Assembly: GCF_001280005.1 (NCBI RefSeq)
Contig: NZ_LGDW01000084.1
Location: 1 to 13,645, forward strand
Length of the DNA: 13,645 nucleotides
Source: Streptomyces sp. NRRL WC-3618
GTDB taxonomy: Bacteria > Actinomycetota > Actinomycetes > Streptomycetales > Streptomycetaceae
Direction of reading: 5' to 3'
Of this stretch, positions 7,318-13,645 are shown piece after piece; within the stretch, counting starts at the first letter, position 1, and each line of letters begins with the position of its first letter. A program made the position numbers and the translations under genes. The notes under the pieces were generated by a model. It saw only the letters and a program-made list of their open reading frames with translations, was not told where the DNA came from and did not search any database.

Positions 7318-8208
7318 CTACTTGACCGCTCCGGCGGACATGCCGGCGACCACCTGGCGCTGGAGGAAGATGAAGATCACGAACAGCGGGAGTACACCGA
7401 GCAGGGCGGCGGGGAACAGGGTGGTCGGCTGCACGGTGTGCGGGTCGATGAAGGAGTAGGCGTTGACCATGACGGTCCGCTTGTCCGGGTCCTGGAGGAA
7501 CACCAGGGGCACCACCAGGTCGTTCCAGACCTGAAGGGCGACGAAGGTCAGCATCGTGCTGGTTACCGGCCGCAGCAGCGGCAGGATGATCGTGAAGAAC
7601 GTACGGAAGGCGCCACAGCCGTCGAGCGAGGCCGCCTCCTCCAGGTCGACCGGGATGGAGCGGATGAAGCTGGTGTAGAAGAACACGGCGACCGGGAGGT
7701 ACAGGGCCGTGTAGATGAAGACCACACCCGCGTAGCTGTCCAGCAGGTTGAGGTCGCGCATCAGCAGGTACAGCGGCGCGACCACGACGAACACCGGGAT
7801 CGACGTCCCCAGGATGAACAGCCGGTACATCGCGGTGGACCAGTGCTGGGTGATGCGGGCGAGCGGATAGCTGGCGAGTGAGCCGAACACGGTGACGGCC
7901 GCACACGAGAGCCCGGTGATGAGCAGGGTGTTGAGCGTGCTGCGCCCGTAGTGGATCTGGTTGAACGCGTCGGTGAAGTTCTTGAGCGTCAGCGAGTGCG
8001 GGATGCCCAGGGGGGACTGGGCCACGTCCGCCGCCGTACGCAGTGAGGTGACGACCGTGAAGAGGAACGGCAGGACGAACAGCAGGGTGCCCAGGCAGAG
8101 CAGGACTGTGCCGAGACCGCTGCCGAGGCGTCGTAGCGGATGGGGGGAGGCCCCGCCGGTGGGAGTGGGCCGGGTTCCGGTGGGCGGCGCGGAGATGTCT
8201 GTAGTCAT
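7318..8208 (-). CDS. Sugar ABC transporter permease, MalG type
   Basis: The protein has 296 residues and starts at ATG 8208; the upstream ribosome binding site is weak (GGATCGCC region). A Pro/Thr-rich cytoplasmic tail of about 30 residues precedes the first membrane span (GTVLLCLGTLLFVLPFLF, 33-50). Around five further spans follow. The EAA loop that docks the ATPase is at 190-197 (EEAASLDG), followed by a hydrophobic ILPLLRP segment. C-terminal ending QRQVVAGMSAGAVK is typical of the MalG/CUT1 family. It pairs with the MalF-type permease and the lipoprotein upstream to import oligosaccharides. No ATPase gene is present; streptomycete CUT1 systems commonly share the ATPase MsiK. Confidence 0.92.
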   Translation of the reverse strand: MTTDISAPPTGTRPTPTGGASPHPLRRLGSGLGTVLLCLGTLLFVLPFLFTVVTSLRTAADVAQSPLGIPHSLTLKNFTDAFNQIHYGRSTLNTLLITGLSCAAVTVFGSLASYPLARITQHWSTAMYRLFILGTSIPVFVVVAPLYLLMRDLNLLDSYAGVVFIYTALYLPVAVFFYTSFIRSIPVDLEEAASLDGCGAFRTFFTIILPLLRPVTSTMLTFVALQVWNDLVVPLVFLQDPDKRTVMVNAYSFIDPHTVQPTTLFPAALLGVLPLFVIFIFLQRQVVAGMSAGAVK

Positions 8209-8227
8209 GGTGGCGATCCGTCAGTTT

Positions 8228-8300
8228 CCTGTTCGTGTGCCTTGTGCGTACGCCGGTGCGTGTGCCTGTTCGTGTTCCGGTGCGTGTTCCTGTGCGTGCC
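8228..8300. repeat. 12-bp degenerate minisatellite between the permease genes
   Basis: Six units follow each other on the plus strand: CCTGTTCGTGTG, CCTTGTGCGTACG (13 nt), CCGGTGCGTGTG, CCTGTTCGTGTT, CCGGTGCGTGTT and CCTGTGCGTGCC. They fill most of the 125-bp gap between the two permease genes. MalF- and MalG-type genes normally overlap or nearly touch, so the array probably expanded between them. The downstream permease has a weak ribosome binding site next to it. Confidence 0.65.
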
Positions 8301-8333
8301 GTCGGCTCTGTGCGCGCCGTCGGTGCCGTGCCG

Positions 8334-9206
8334 TCAGACGCGTCGTTCGCGGAGCCGGAGCAGGGAGGAGGTGGCGCTGGACAGGACGACCACGGTCACG
8401 AGGAGGACGACCGACAGCGCGACTCCGTAGGCGAACTTCCCGCCGCCGAAGACATTGCGGTACACGAGGAGGGTCAGCGTGTCGGTGGCGCCGGCGGGGC
8501 CGCCGTTGGTCAGCACGAGCGGGAACTCGAAGACCTTGAGTGAGCCGATGAGGCTGAGCGTCACGTTGACGGTGAGTGCGGGGGCGAGCAGCGGCCACTC
8601 GATGCTGACGAAGCGGCGCAGGCCGCGCGCGCCGTCGAGTTCGGCGGCTTCCAGCAGTTCGGTCGGCATGTTCATGTAGCTGGCGAGGAAGATCGCGCAG
8701 GAGTAGCCGGTGAACATCCAGATGTTGACGGCGGCCACCGAGTAGAGCGCGGTGGAGGTGTCGCCGAGCCAGACGTGGGTCAGGCTGTGCAGGCCGATCG
8801 AGTCCAGCACCGCGTTGATGCCACCGGTGGGGGCGAACAGGTACGACCAGATGAAGGCGGCCATCACCGGGGAGATCAGGGCCGGCGTGAGCAGCACGAC
8901 GCTGAGCGCCTTGCGGACCTTGGGACGATGGAACAGCATGCTCGCGAAGAGCAGGCCGAGGCCGTTCTGCACGACGACGACCACGGCCGCGTACAGGACG
9001 GTGTGCCACAGGGCGGCGGTGACCTTCGGGTCGTCGGCCATGGCACGGTACTGCTCGGTGCCGACGAAGTTGGCGATGGGGCCGCCGAGGCTGTCGGTCA
9101 TGCTCAGGTAGATGCCGCGGGCCAGCGGATAGAGCATGAACACGCCGTACGTGACGATCGCCGGAAGCAGGAAGGCGGCCATGGTGGCACGCCGTCGGTG
9201 GAACAC
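8334..9206 (-). CDS. Sugar ABC transporter permease, MalF type
   Basis: The protein has 290 residues from GTG 9206, supported by AGGAGA (9212-9217) with a 5-nt gap. A short basic N-terminus (MFHRRR) precedes the first span AAFLLPAIVTYGVFMLYPLA (10-29). Spans follow around 68-90, 103-123, 155-175, 205-225 and 260-280. The EAA loop at 184-191 (LLEAAELDG) contacts the ATPase. Residues TNGGPAGATDTL and Y-x-x-x-F are typical of MalF/UgpA-like CUT1 permeases. It lies directly after the lipoprotein gene, separated by a strong hairpin that probably lowers its expression relative to the binding protein. Confidence 0.93.
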   Translation of the reverse strand: MFHRRRATMAAFLLPAIVTYGVFMLYPLARGIYLSMTDSLGGPIANFVGTEQYRAMADDPKVTAALWHTVLYAAVVVVVQNGLGLLFASMLFHRPKVRKALSVVLLTPALISPVMAAFIWSYLFAPTGGINAVLDSIGLHSLTHVWLGDTSTALYSVAAVNIWMFTGYSCAIFLASYMNMPTELLEAAELDGARGLRRFVSIEWPLLAPALTVNVTLSLIGSLKVFEFPLVLTNGGPAGATDTLTLLVYRNVFGGGKFAYGVALSVVLLVTVVVLSSATSSLLRLRERRV

Positions 9207-9235
9207 GGGGATCTCCTATTGCCAGGATGGCCGGG

Positions 9236-9289
9236 CCGGGGGTGGGGGCGGGGCGGTCAGGGGACGCTGACCGGTGACCCCCACCCCGG
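9236..9289. terminator. Nested hairpin between lipoprotein and permease genes
   Basis: An inner stem CGGTCAG (9254-9260) / CTGACCG (9267-9273) with a 6-nt loop lies inside an outer stem of 10 pairs (9239-9248 with 9278-9287). Two further pairs extend the outer stem past a bulge. The structure fills the 106-bp gap between the lipoprotein stop and the permease start. In sugar operons such a structure typically gives partial termination or protects the upstream mRNA, so the binding protein exceeds the permeases in amount. Confidence 0.65.
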
Positions 9290-9312
9290 CTGACCAGGGG
9301 TGAGCGGCTGGG

Positions 9313-10581
9313 TTACTTCGCGGACGCCGCGGTCTGGATGTCCTTCAGCGTCTGCGCGTCGGACGCCTTGCCCAGCAGGTACGCCTGGATCTTGGAGCCG
9401 GTCTCGGTCTCGGCGGCCCCGCCGTACCAGGTGTTGGACGGGAGGATCCGGTAACGGCCGTCCTTGAAGGCCGTGGTGAAGGACGTCGTCTCGGTGCTCT
9501 CCGGCGTCGTGCCGCCCGTGAAGGGCGATTCCGCGTTCTCGGCCGCCAGGAACTTGCCGAGGTTCTCGCTCTGCGACCAGAAGTCGACGTACTCGCGTGC
9601 CGCGTCACCCTGCTTCGACTGGGAGTTGACGCCCCACATCGTGCCGGCGAACAGCATGCCGTTGGGCTTGGTGCCCGCGTCACCGCCCGGCCAGGGCGCG
9701 AACGAGACCGGGAAACCGGCCTTCTTGATGTTGGAGACCTGCCACGCGCCCTGGTACCAGAAGGCGCTCTTTCCGGCGCTGAAGTCCGCCGGGCCCTGCG
9801 ACCACTCGTCATTGCCGAGCTCGTTCTTCCAGTTGACGTACCCCTTGTCCTCCAGGGTCTTCAACTGCTGCAGCGGGCCCTTCCAGTCCGGGTCGAAGGA
9901 CGCCTTGCCGCCGAGGAAGTCGGAGTCCCACTGCTTGTTCTTCTGGTAGACCAGGGTCGAGCCGCTCGCCTGGAAGACGGACCCGCCGGTCCAGCCGCTC
10001 TTGTCGGGCAGCGCGATGGGGTTGATGCCGGCCTTCTTGACCTTGGCGAGGTCCGCGAGGAACGTCGGCCAGTCGGCGGGGACCTCGGTGACGCCCGCCT
10101 TCTTCAGCAGGTCCATGTTGGCGTACAGGCCGATGCCGATCAGCTCCATCGGCATGGCGAGGGTCTTGCCGTCGGCCTGCGCGAACGGCTTGGCGTCCGG
10201 GGCGATCTTGCTAGCCCAGGACTCCCCGGACAGGTCGGCGAGGTAGCCGGAGGCTCCCCACTTCTTCATCTTGTCCGTGTCGACCATGATCACGTCGCCG
10301 GCCTTGCCGCCGAGCAGCTCGGGCTGGAGCTTCTGGACGTAGGTGTCGTTCGCGGTGATGTACTCGAAGTCGACCTTGATGTTCGGGTGCGCCTTTTCGA
10401 ACGCCTTGTTGATCTCCGCCACGTTCGCCGGCTCCGCGCCGCCGCCCTTCCACGCCTGCACGTGAAGGGTCACCTTGCCGTCGGCGGAGGTGCCGGACGA
10501 TCCGCCACCGCACGCGGCCAGCGACACCGCCATGGTGGCGACGGTGATGGCGATCGCGAGACCTCTCCCAGAACGCTTCAT
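9313..10581 (-). CDS. Sugar-binding lipoprotein of an ABC importer (CUT1 family)
   Basis: The protein has 422 residues. ATG 10581 is chosen because a GTGAGG ribosome binding site lies 6 nt upstream and the MKRSGRG start gives a normal lipoprotein signal peptide. An in-frame GTG at 10593 overlaps that site. The lipobox LAAC places the acylated cysteine at residue 24, followed by a flexible GGGSSGTSADG linker. The mature part (KVTLHVQAWKGG, NKAFEKAHPNIKVDFEY, LLGGKAGDVIMVD, FSAGKSAFWYQGAW, PWPGGDAGTKPNG) is typical of solute-binding protein family 1. It captures oligosaccharides outside the membrane and delivers them to the two downstream permeases. Trp-rich stretches are consistent with sugar stacking. 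The ligand is not predictable. It is the first gene of the operon and is divergent from the LacI-type regulator. Confidence 0.93.
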   Translation of the reverse strand: MKRSGRGLAIAITVATMAVSLAACGGGSSGTSADGKVTLHVQAWKGGGAEPANVAEINKAFEKAHPNIKVDFEYITANDTYVQKLQPELLGGKAGDVIMVDTDKMKKWGASGYLADLSGESWASKIAPDAKPFAQADGKTLAMPMELIGIGLYANMDLLKKAGVTEVPADWPTFLADLAKVKKAGINPIALPDKSGWTGGSVFQASGSTLVYQKNKQWDSDFLGGKASFDPDWKGPLQQLKTLEDKGYVNWKNELGNDEWSQGPADFSAGKSAFWYQGAWQVSNIKKAGFPVSFAPWPGGDAGTKPNGMLFAGTMWGVNSQSKQGDAAREYVDFWSQSENLGKFLAAENAESPFTGGTTPESTETTSFTTAFKDGRYRILPSNTWYGGAAETETGSKIQAYLLGKASDAQTLKDIQTAASAK

Positions 10582-10659
10582 TGCATACCTCACCCATCGT
10601 CGGTCGGGGCCGACTTGTCATCTCTGAAGGGATGTGAACGGGCTGGTCGGTTTCCGTGT

Positions 10660-10675
10660 GGGGTAAGCGCTACAT
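10660..10675. promoter_or_regulatory. Candidate LacI-family operator in the lipoprotein leader
   Basis: GGGTAAGCGCTACAT contains the central AGCGCT (10666-10671) with one perfect half of the LacI/GalR-type consensus TGTAAGCGCTTACA. The other half is missing one base. It lies about 80-90 nt upstream of the lipoprotein ATG, within the leader if the promoter near 10732 is right. A LacI-type regulator is encoded next door, so it is a reasonable operator candidate. Confidence 0.45.
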
Positions 10676-10731
10676 CCGGAAAAGGACCGGTCGACCCGTG
10701 TTTGCGGCGATCGTGACTGCCGATTGCCGGG

Positions 10732-10760
10732 ACTGTAACGCAAAACTTAGGCGACATCTA
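10732..10760 (-). promoter_or_regulatory. Possible promoter of the transporter operon
   Basis: The minus strand carries TACAGT (10737 to 10732) inside the string CGTTACAGTCC, the same string that contains the -10 box of the regulator's promoter on the plus strand. No good -35 box stands at the usual distance. Instead the perfect palindrome ACATCTAGATGT covers that region, suggesting a promoter dependent on, or blocked by, a protein. The predicted leader is about 145 nt. Confidence 0.4.
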
Positions 10761-10765
10761 GATGT
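10754..10765. promoter_or_regulatory. Perfect 12-bp palindrome ACATCTAGATGT
   Basis: This AT-richer palindrome stands out from its GC-rich surroundings. It falls on the presumed -35 region of the minus-strand promoter and about 70 bp upstream of the regulator's -35. It could be bound by the divergent LacI-type protein or by a second regulator. Its CTAG centre is unlike the CG-centred LacI consensus. Confidence 0.4.
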
Positions 10766-10831
10766 AACTTTCGGTGGCTGATCGACTCGGCCGGGGCGCC
10801 TCAGCAACCCCTTGTTGCGCGGAAGTTATCG

Positions 10832-10861
10832 TTGACGCGCTTGCAGCCTTATCGTTACAGT
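10832..10861 (+). promoter_or_regulatory. Promoter of the LacI-type regulator
   Basis: A -35 box TTGACG (10832-10837) and a -10 box TACAGT (10856-10861) are separated by 18 nt. The predicted start near 10868 leaves a short leader of about 26 nt before the GTG at 10894. Two TTATCGTT direct repeats (10826-10833 and 10849-10856, 23 bp apart) overlap the -35 and touch the -10, which suggests autoregulation or RNA polymerase exclusion. Confidence 0.55.
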
Positions 10862-10893
10862 CCGCTGAGCGTTCACGGGTCGAAGGAGTTCGA

Positions 10894-11952
10894 GTGGCAG
10901 GACGGGTGACCATCGCGCAGGTGGCCGAGGAGGCCGGTGTTTCCGCGATGACCGTGTCCAACGTCGTGAACGGCAGGCCGGGGGCCTCCGAGGAGACCCG
11001 GCGCCGCGTCATGGAGGTCGCCGGGCGACTCGGCTACCGGCCGAACGTCGCGGCCCGCAACCTCAAGGCCGGCCGTAGCGGGCTCATCGGTCTCATAGCG
11101 CTGGACCTGACCAGTCAGTACGGGCTGGAGATCCTGCGCGGCGTCGCCGACGAACTGGCCAGTGTCGAACAGGAACTGCTCGTCAACGCCACGTACCACG
11201 ACGCGGTGCGGGAGAAGGACCGGATCCAGTTCCTGGCCAACGGTCTCGTCGACGGTGTGCTCATGATCGCGCCCGTCCTGGAGGACGACACCGTCAAACT
11301 GCTGCGCCGGCAGAAGCTGCCCTGCGTCATCATCGATCCCCGGCGCCTGGACGTACCGCTGCCCAGGCTGACCGTCGACAACTACCACGGGATGCGGCAG
11401 GGCACGCAGCACCTCATCGACCTGGGGCACACCCGCATCGCCTACCTCCGAGGCGTGGAGGATCTGGAAAGCACGTCTCTGCGCTTTCAGGGCTTCGAGG
11501 ACGCGATGCGGCTCGCGGGCCTGGAGGTCGGGGAGCAACTGGTCGCCTCGTGCGACTTCTCCTACGCCAGCGGCTTCCGCGCGGCCGAACGGCTGATCGA
11601 CGAACACCGTCCGACGGCGATCGTCGCCGGTGCGGACCTGATGGCGCTCGGCGCGATAGACGCCGCCCGGGCGCGAGGCCTCGACGTGCCCGCCGACATC
11701 TCCGTCGTCGGCTTCGACGACCTCCCGCAGGCGGCGCAGAGCTACCCCGGCCTGACCACCGTGCGTCAGCCGCTCCACGACATGGGCCAGAAGGCGGCCC
11801 GCGCCCTGCTGTCCCTCATCGAGGGGCAGCGACTGCTCATGGAACACATGGAGGTGGGCACGGAGCTCGTCGTACGCAACTCGACGGCCCCGCCACCCGG
11901 CAGCGCCCAGACCACCGCCGAGCGGAGTCTGCCGGGGACCGGCGCCGCGTGA
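10894..11952 (+). CDS. LacI-family transcriptional regulator
   Basis: The protein has 352 residues. GTG 10894 is chosen over upstream in-frame starts because AAGGAG (10883-10888) lies 5 nt ahead and the protein then begins VAGRVTIAQVAEEAGVS, right at the helix-turn-helix. The recognition helix reads VSAMTVSNVVNG (residues 16-27), followed by the hinge region LGYRPNVAARNLKAGRSG. A periplasmic-binding-protein-like sensor domain (about 65-340) follows, with typical segments VDGVLMIAP, NYHGMRQGTQHLIDLGH, SVVGFDDLP and TTVRQPLHDMGQKAA. It probably represses the divergent transporter operon, and perhaps the GH27 gene, until an imported sugar binds. The effector cannot be predicted. Confidence 0.95.
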   Translation: MAGRVTIAQVAEEAGVSAMTVSNVVNGRPGASEETRRRVMEVAGRLGYRPNVAARNLKAGRSGLIGLIALDLTSQYGLEILRGVADELASVEQELLVNATYHDAVREKDRIQFLANGLVDGVLMIAPVLEDDTVKLLRRQKLPCVIIDPRRLDVPLPRLTVDNYHGMRQGTQHLIDLGHTRIAYLRGVEDLESTSLRFQGFEDAMRLAGLEVGEQLVASCDFSYASGFRAAERLIDEHRPTAIVAGADLMALGAIDAARARGLDVPADISVVGFDDLPQAAQSYPGLTTVRQPLHDMGQKAARALLSLIEGQRLLMEHMEVGTELVVRNSTAPPPGSAQTTAERSLPGTGAA

Positions 11953-12034
11953 CGTACGCGATGACGCACTCCAGACATGAGACGACACCCCGCGCCTGGT
12001 GCTCAGCGCCGCGACGGCCGGCCTTTCGACACCG

Positions 12035-12048
12035 TGAGGGCGCTCTCA
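12035..12048. promoter_or_regulatory. Near-palindrome TGAGGGCGCTCTCA between regulator and GH27 gene
   Basis: Six of seven base pairs in this 14-mer are symmetric, around a GCGC centre similar to that of the 10660 site. It lies about 90 nt upstream of the GH27 start, in the 184-bp gap after the regulator. It may be a second operator for the same LacI-type protein, giving the GH27 gene its own sugar response. No convincing -35/-10 pair was found around it. Confidence 0.35.
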
Positions 12049-12136
12049 TCACCTCCAGCACGATTGCGGTCCCAGGATCTGAAGGAATCCGCCGCGCGGC
12101 TGTCGTGTCCCGCCCTACCTGTCCAGGAGATCAGCC

Positions 12137-13423
12137 ATGACCCGTTCCACACGTCCGCTGCCCGAGCGACATCTGCGTCCGCCCATGGGCTGGAACAGCT
12201 GGGACTGTTACGGCACCACCGTCACCGAAGAGGAGGTCCTGGCCAACGCGACCTTCATGCGGGACCACCTGCTGAGCCACGGCTGGGACACCGTCGTCGT
12301 GGACATCCAGTGGTACGACCCCACGGCCCGCGCCCACGGCTACAACCCGGATGCCCCGGTGGTCCTCGACGGCCACGGCCGCCAGTTGCCGGCGCCGAAC
12401 CGGTTCCCTTCCGCGGCCGACGGCGCGGGATTCGCGCCGCTTGCTGACCGTGTGCACCAACTGGGGCTGCGTTTCGGCCTGCACATCATGCGCGGAGTCC
12501 CGCGCCGCGCCGTTGCCGCCCGGTTGCCCGTCGCCGGCACTGACTTCACCGCCGACGAGATCGCCGACACCACCTCGGTGTGCCCCTGGAATCCCGACAA
12601 CTACGGCCTGAACCACGACCACCCCGGCGCGCAGGCGTACTACGACGCCCAGGTCGCGCAGTTCGCCGAGTGGGGCGTCGACTTCATCAAGGCCGACGAC
12701 ATGCTCTTCCCGTACCACGAGCGGGAGATCTCCGCCTATGCCCGGGCGATCGCCCGCAGCGGCCGGCCGATCGAACTGAGCCTGTCCCCGGGCACCGACG
12801 TCTCCCTCGCTCACCTCGACCACCTGCGGGACACGGCCACGATATGGCGTGTCTGCGACGACCTGTGGGACCGGTGGGAGGACATCGAGGCCCAGTTCTC
12901 CCGCATGGCCCGATGGGCCCCCTGGCAGGGTGAGGGCGGCTGGGCGGACGCGGACATGCTGCCCCTGGGCCGTATCGGCATCCGGGCCGAGCGGGGCGAT
13001 GACCGCCTGTCCCGGCTCACCCGGGCCGAGCAGATCAGCCTGCTGACCCTGTGGTTCATCTCCCGCTCCCCGCTGATGATGGGCGGCGACCTGCCCACCA
13101 GCCCGCAGGAGACGATCGAACTGCTCACCAACGACGAGGCGCTCGCCGTCCTGTGGCACAGCAGGGACAACCGCGAGGTCCTCCGGGAGAAGGACCTGGT
13201 GCTGTGGACCGCCGGCGACTCCGACGGGCGTACCCGCTACGCAGCCGTGTTCTCCCTGGCCGACGCCCCCCAGCAGGTCACGGTACCGCTCGGCTCCATC
13301 GGGGCACGACCCGGCGACCGCATCCGGGAACTGTGGACCCGTACCGACACACCGCATGACAGCCACTGCCTGCGCATCGACCTCCCAACCCACGGCGCCG
13401 CCCTCTACCGCCTCTCGCCGTGA
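12137..13423 (+). CDS. GH27 glycoside hydrolase (alpha-galactosidase-like), cytoplasmic
   Basis: The protein has 428 residues from ATG 12137, with AGGAG (12125-12129) 7 nt upstream. It starts MTRSTRPLPERHLRPPMGWNSW; the MGWNSWDCYG motif opens the GH27 barrel and there is no signal peptide. The retaining catalytic pair is visible: the nucleophile is Asp187 in DFIKADDM, and the acid/base is most likely Asp242 in WRVCDDLWDRW. Residues SPLMMGGDL lie in the last barrel strand, and a small C-terminal beta-sandwich follows (about 330-428). The usual DDxW substrate loop reads DIQW (residues 56-59), so the second Asp that contacts galactose is replaced by Ile. GH27 includes alpha-galactosidases, N-acetylgalactosaminidases, isomaltodextranases and beta-L-arabinopyranosidases, so substrate is open. 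It is encoded downstream of the LacI-type regulator on the same strand. Confidence 0.88.
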   Translation: MTRSTRPLPERHLRPPMGWNSWDCYGTTVTEEEVLANATFMRDHLLSHGWDTVVVDIQWYDPTARAHGYNPDAPVVLDGHGRQLPAPNRFPSAADGAGFAPLADRVHQLGLRFGLHIMRGVPRRAVAARLPVAGTDFTADEIADTTSVCPWNPDNYGLNHDHPGAQAYYDAQVAQFAEWGVDFIKADDMLFPYHEREISAYARAIARSGRPIELSLSPGTDVSLAHLDHLRDTATIWRVCDDLWDRWEDIEAQFSRMARWAPWQGEGGWADADMLPLGRIGIRAERGDDRLSRLTRAEQISLLTLWFISRSPLMMGGDLPTSPQETIELLTNDEALAVLWHSRDNREVLREKDLVLWTAGDSDGRTRYAAVFSLADAPQQVTVPLGSIGARPGDRIRELWTRTDTPHDSHCLRIDLPTHGAALYRLSP

Positions 13424-13571
13424 AAGGTGCGAACTCAGGCCCCTGGTGCCGGACCGGCGGCAGCCGGTGAGAACGGGCCGGGGAGGCGCGAACACCCCCG
13501 CAAACAATCACCTGGCACCAGTGGGTCACAGGCAATCGCCAGGTCACCACCGACCGGGTTCTGCACGTGCG

Positions 13572-13604
13572 GCGGCGGGCTCGGTCCTGCACCGAGCCCG
13601 CCGC
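13572..13604. terminator. 14-bp perfect hairpin terminator after the GH27 gene
   Basis: Arms 13572-13585 and 13591-13604 are perfectly complementary around the loop CCTGC. It lies about 150 nt beyond the GH27 stop and is the only strong terminator-like structure between that gene and the right edge. It could also serve a convergent gene outside the window. Between 13424 and 13571 only short inverted repeats were seen (for example CTGGTGCC at 13442-13449 and GGCACCAG at 13513-13520), with no coding sequence. Confidence 0.7.
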
Positions 13605-13645
13605 TCCCACTCCACCTGTTCCTGATCGCTCGCTGTGACGCTCAC

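Noticed and set aside
6146..7906. 586-codon open frame on the minus strand spanning the GH43-like gene and part of a permease
   Set aside because: Arg/Pro/His-rich translation typical of an out-of-frame reading; it crosses two real genes and a hairpin and resembles no family.
8228..8300. Repeats between the permease genes as a CRISPR array
   Set aside because: Units are 12 bp, contiguous and degenerate with no spacers, and no cas gene is present.
10774..10893. Upstream in-frame start for the LacI-type regulator
   Set aside because: It lies upstream of the predicted promoter, and GTG 10894 has an AAGGAG site and begins at the helix-turn-helix as in other family members.
12131..13507. 458-codon open frame on the minus strand opposite the GH27 gene
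   Set aside because: It is the antisense shadow of a gene with clear GH27 motifs and a good ribosome binding site on the plus strand.

Overview
The window is high-GC DNA from an actinomycete, most likely a Streptomyces or close relative. The signs are strong GC bias at third codon positions, AGGAG-type ribosome binding sites, GTG starts, hairpin terminators without U-tracts, and a sugar ABC importer with no ATPase of its own. No tRNA, rRNA, CRISPR array, transposase or integrase is visible. The locus looks chromosomal and metabolic rather than mobile.

The core is a glycan-utilisation locus controlled by a LacI-family regulator. On the minus strand, reading right to left, lie: a sugar-binding lipoprotein (9313-10581), two sugar ABC permeases (8334-9206 and 7318-8208), a cytoplasmic GH43-like hydrolase (6265-7122), and a secreted right-handed beta-helix protein with two duplicated C-terminal binding-type modules (3675-6149). 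Next come a decayed GH31 relic (about 2929-3564), a GH127 (DUF1680, beta-L-arabinofuranosidase type) gene broken by an 8-bp tandem duplication (468-2791), and the first 33 codons of a Tat-exported protein that leaves the window at the left edge (1-99). Divergent from the lipoprotein, on the plus strand, are the LacI-type regulator (10894-11952) and a GH27 enzyme (12137-13423).

A plausible working model is inferred from family membership. The beta-helix protein cuts an extracellular plant polysaccharide. The lipoprotein and permeases import the oligosaccharides, probably powered by a shared ATPase of the MsiK type encoded elsewhere. The cytoplasmic GH43, GH127, GH31 and GH27 enzymes were meant to trim them. 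The family mix points to arabinose- or galactose-containing side chains such as arabinan, arabinogalactan or pectin, but no gene here proves the substrate. Two of the four cytoplasmic hydrolases are damaged, so the pathway may be eroding, or the GH127 gene may be switched off reversibly.

The most notable non-coding structures are: (1) a consensus TTGACA-17-TATATT promoter for the Tat gene, with three 11-bp direct repeats just upstream and an 11-bp palindrome just downstream; (2) matched divergent promoter elements between the lipoprotein and regulator genes, built on an 11-bp perfect inverted repeat; (3) a nested hairpin between the lipoprotein and permease genes; (4) a 12-bp degenerate minisatellite between the two permease genes; and (5) a 23-bp perfect stem after the beta-helix gene.
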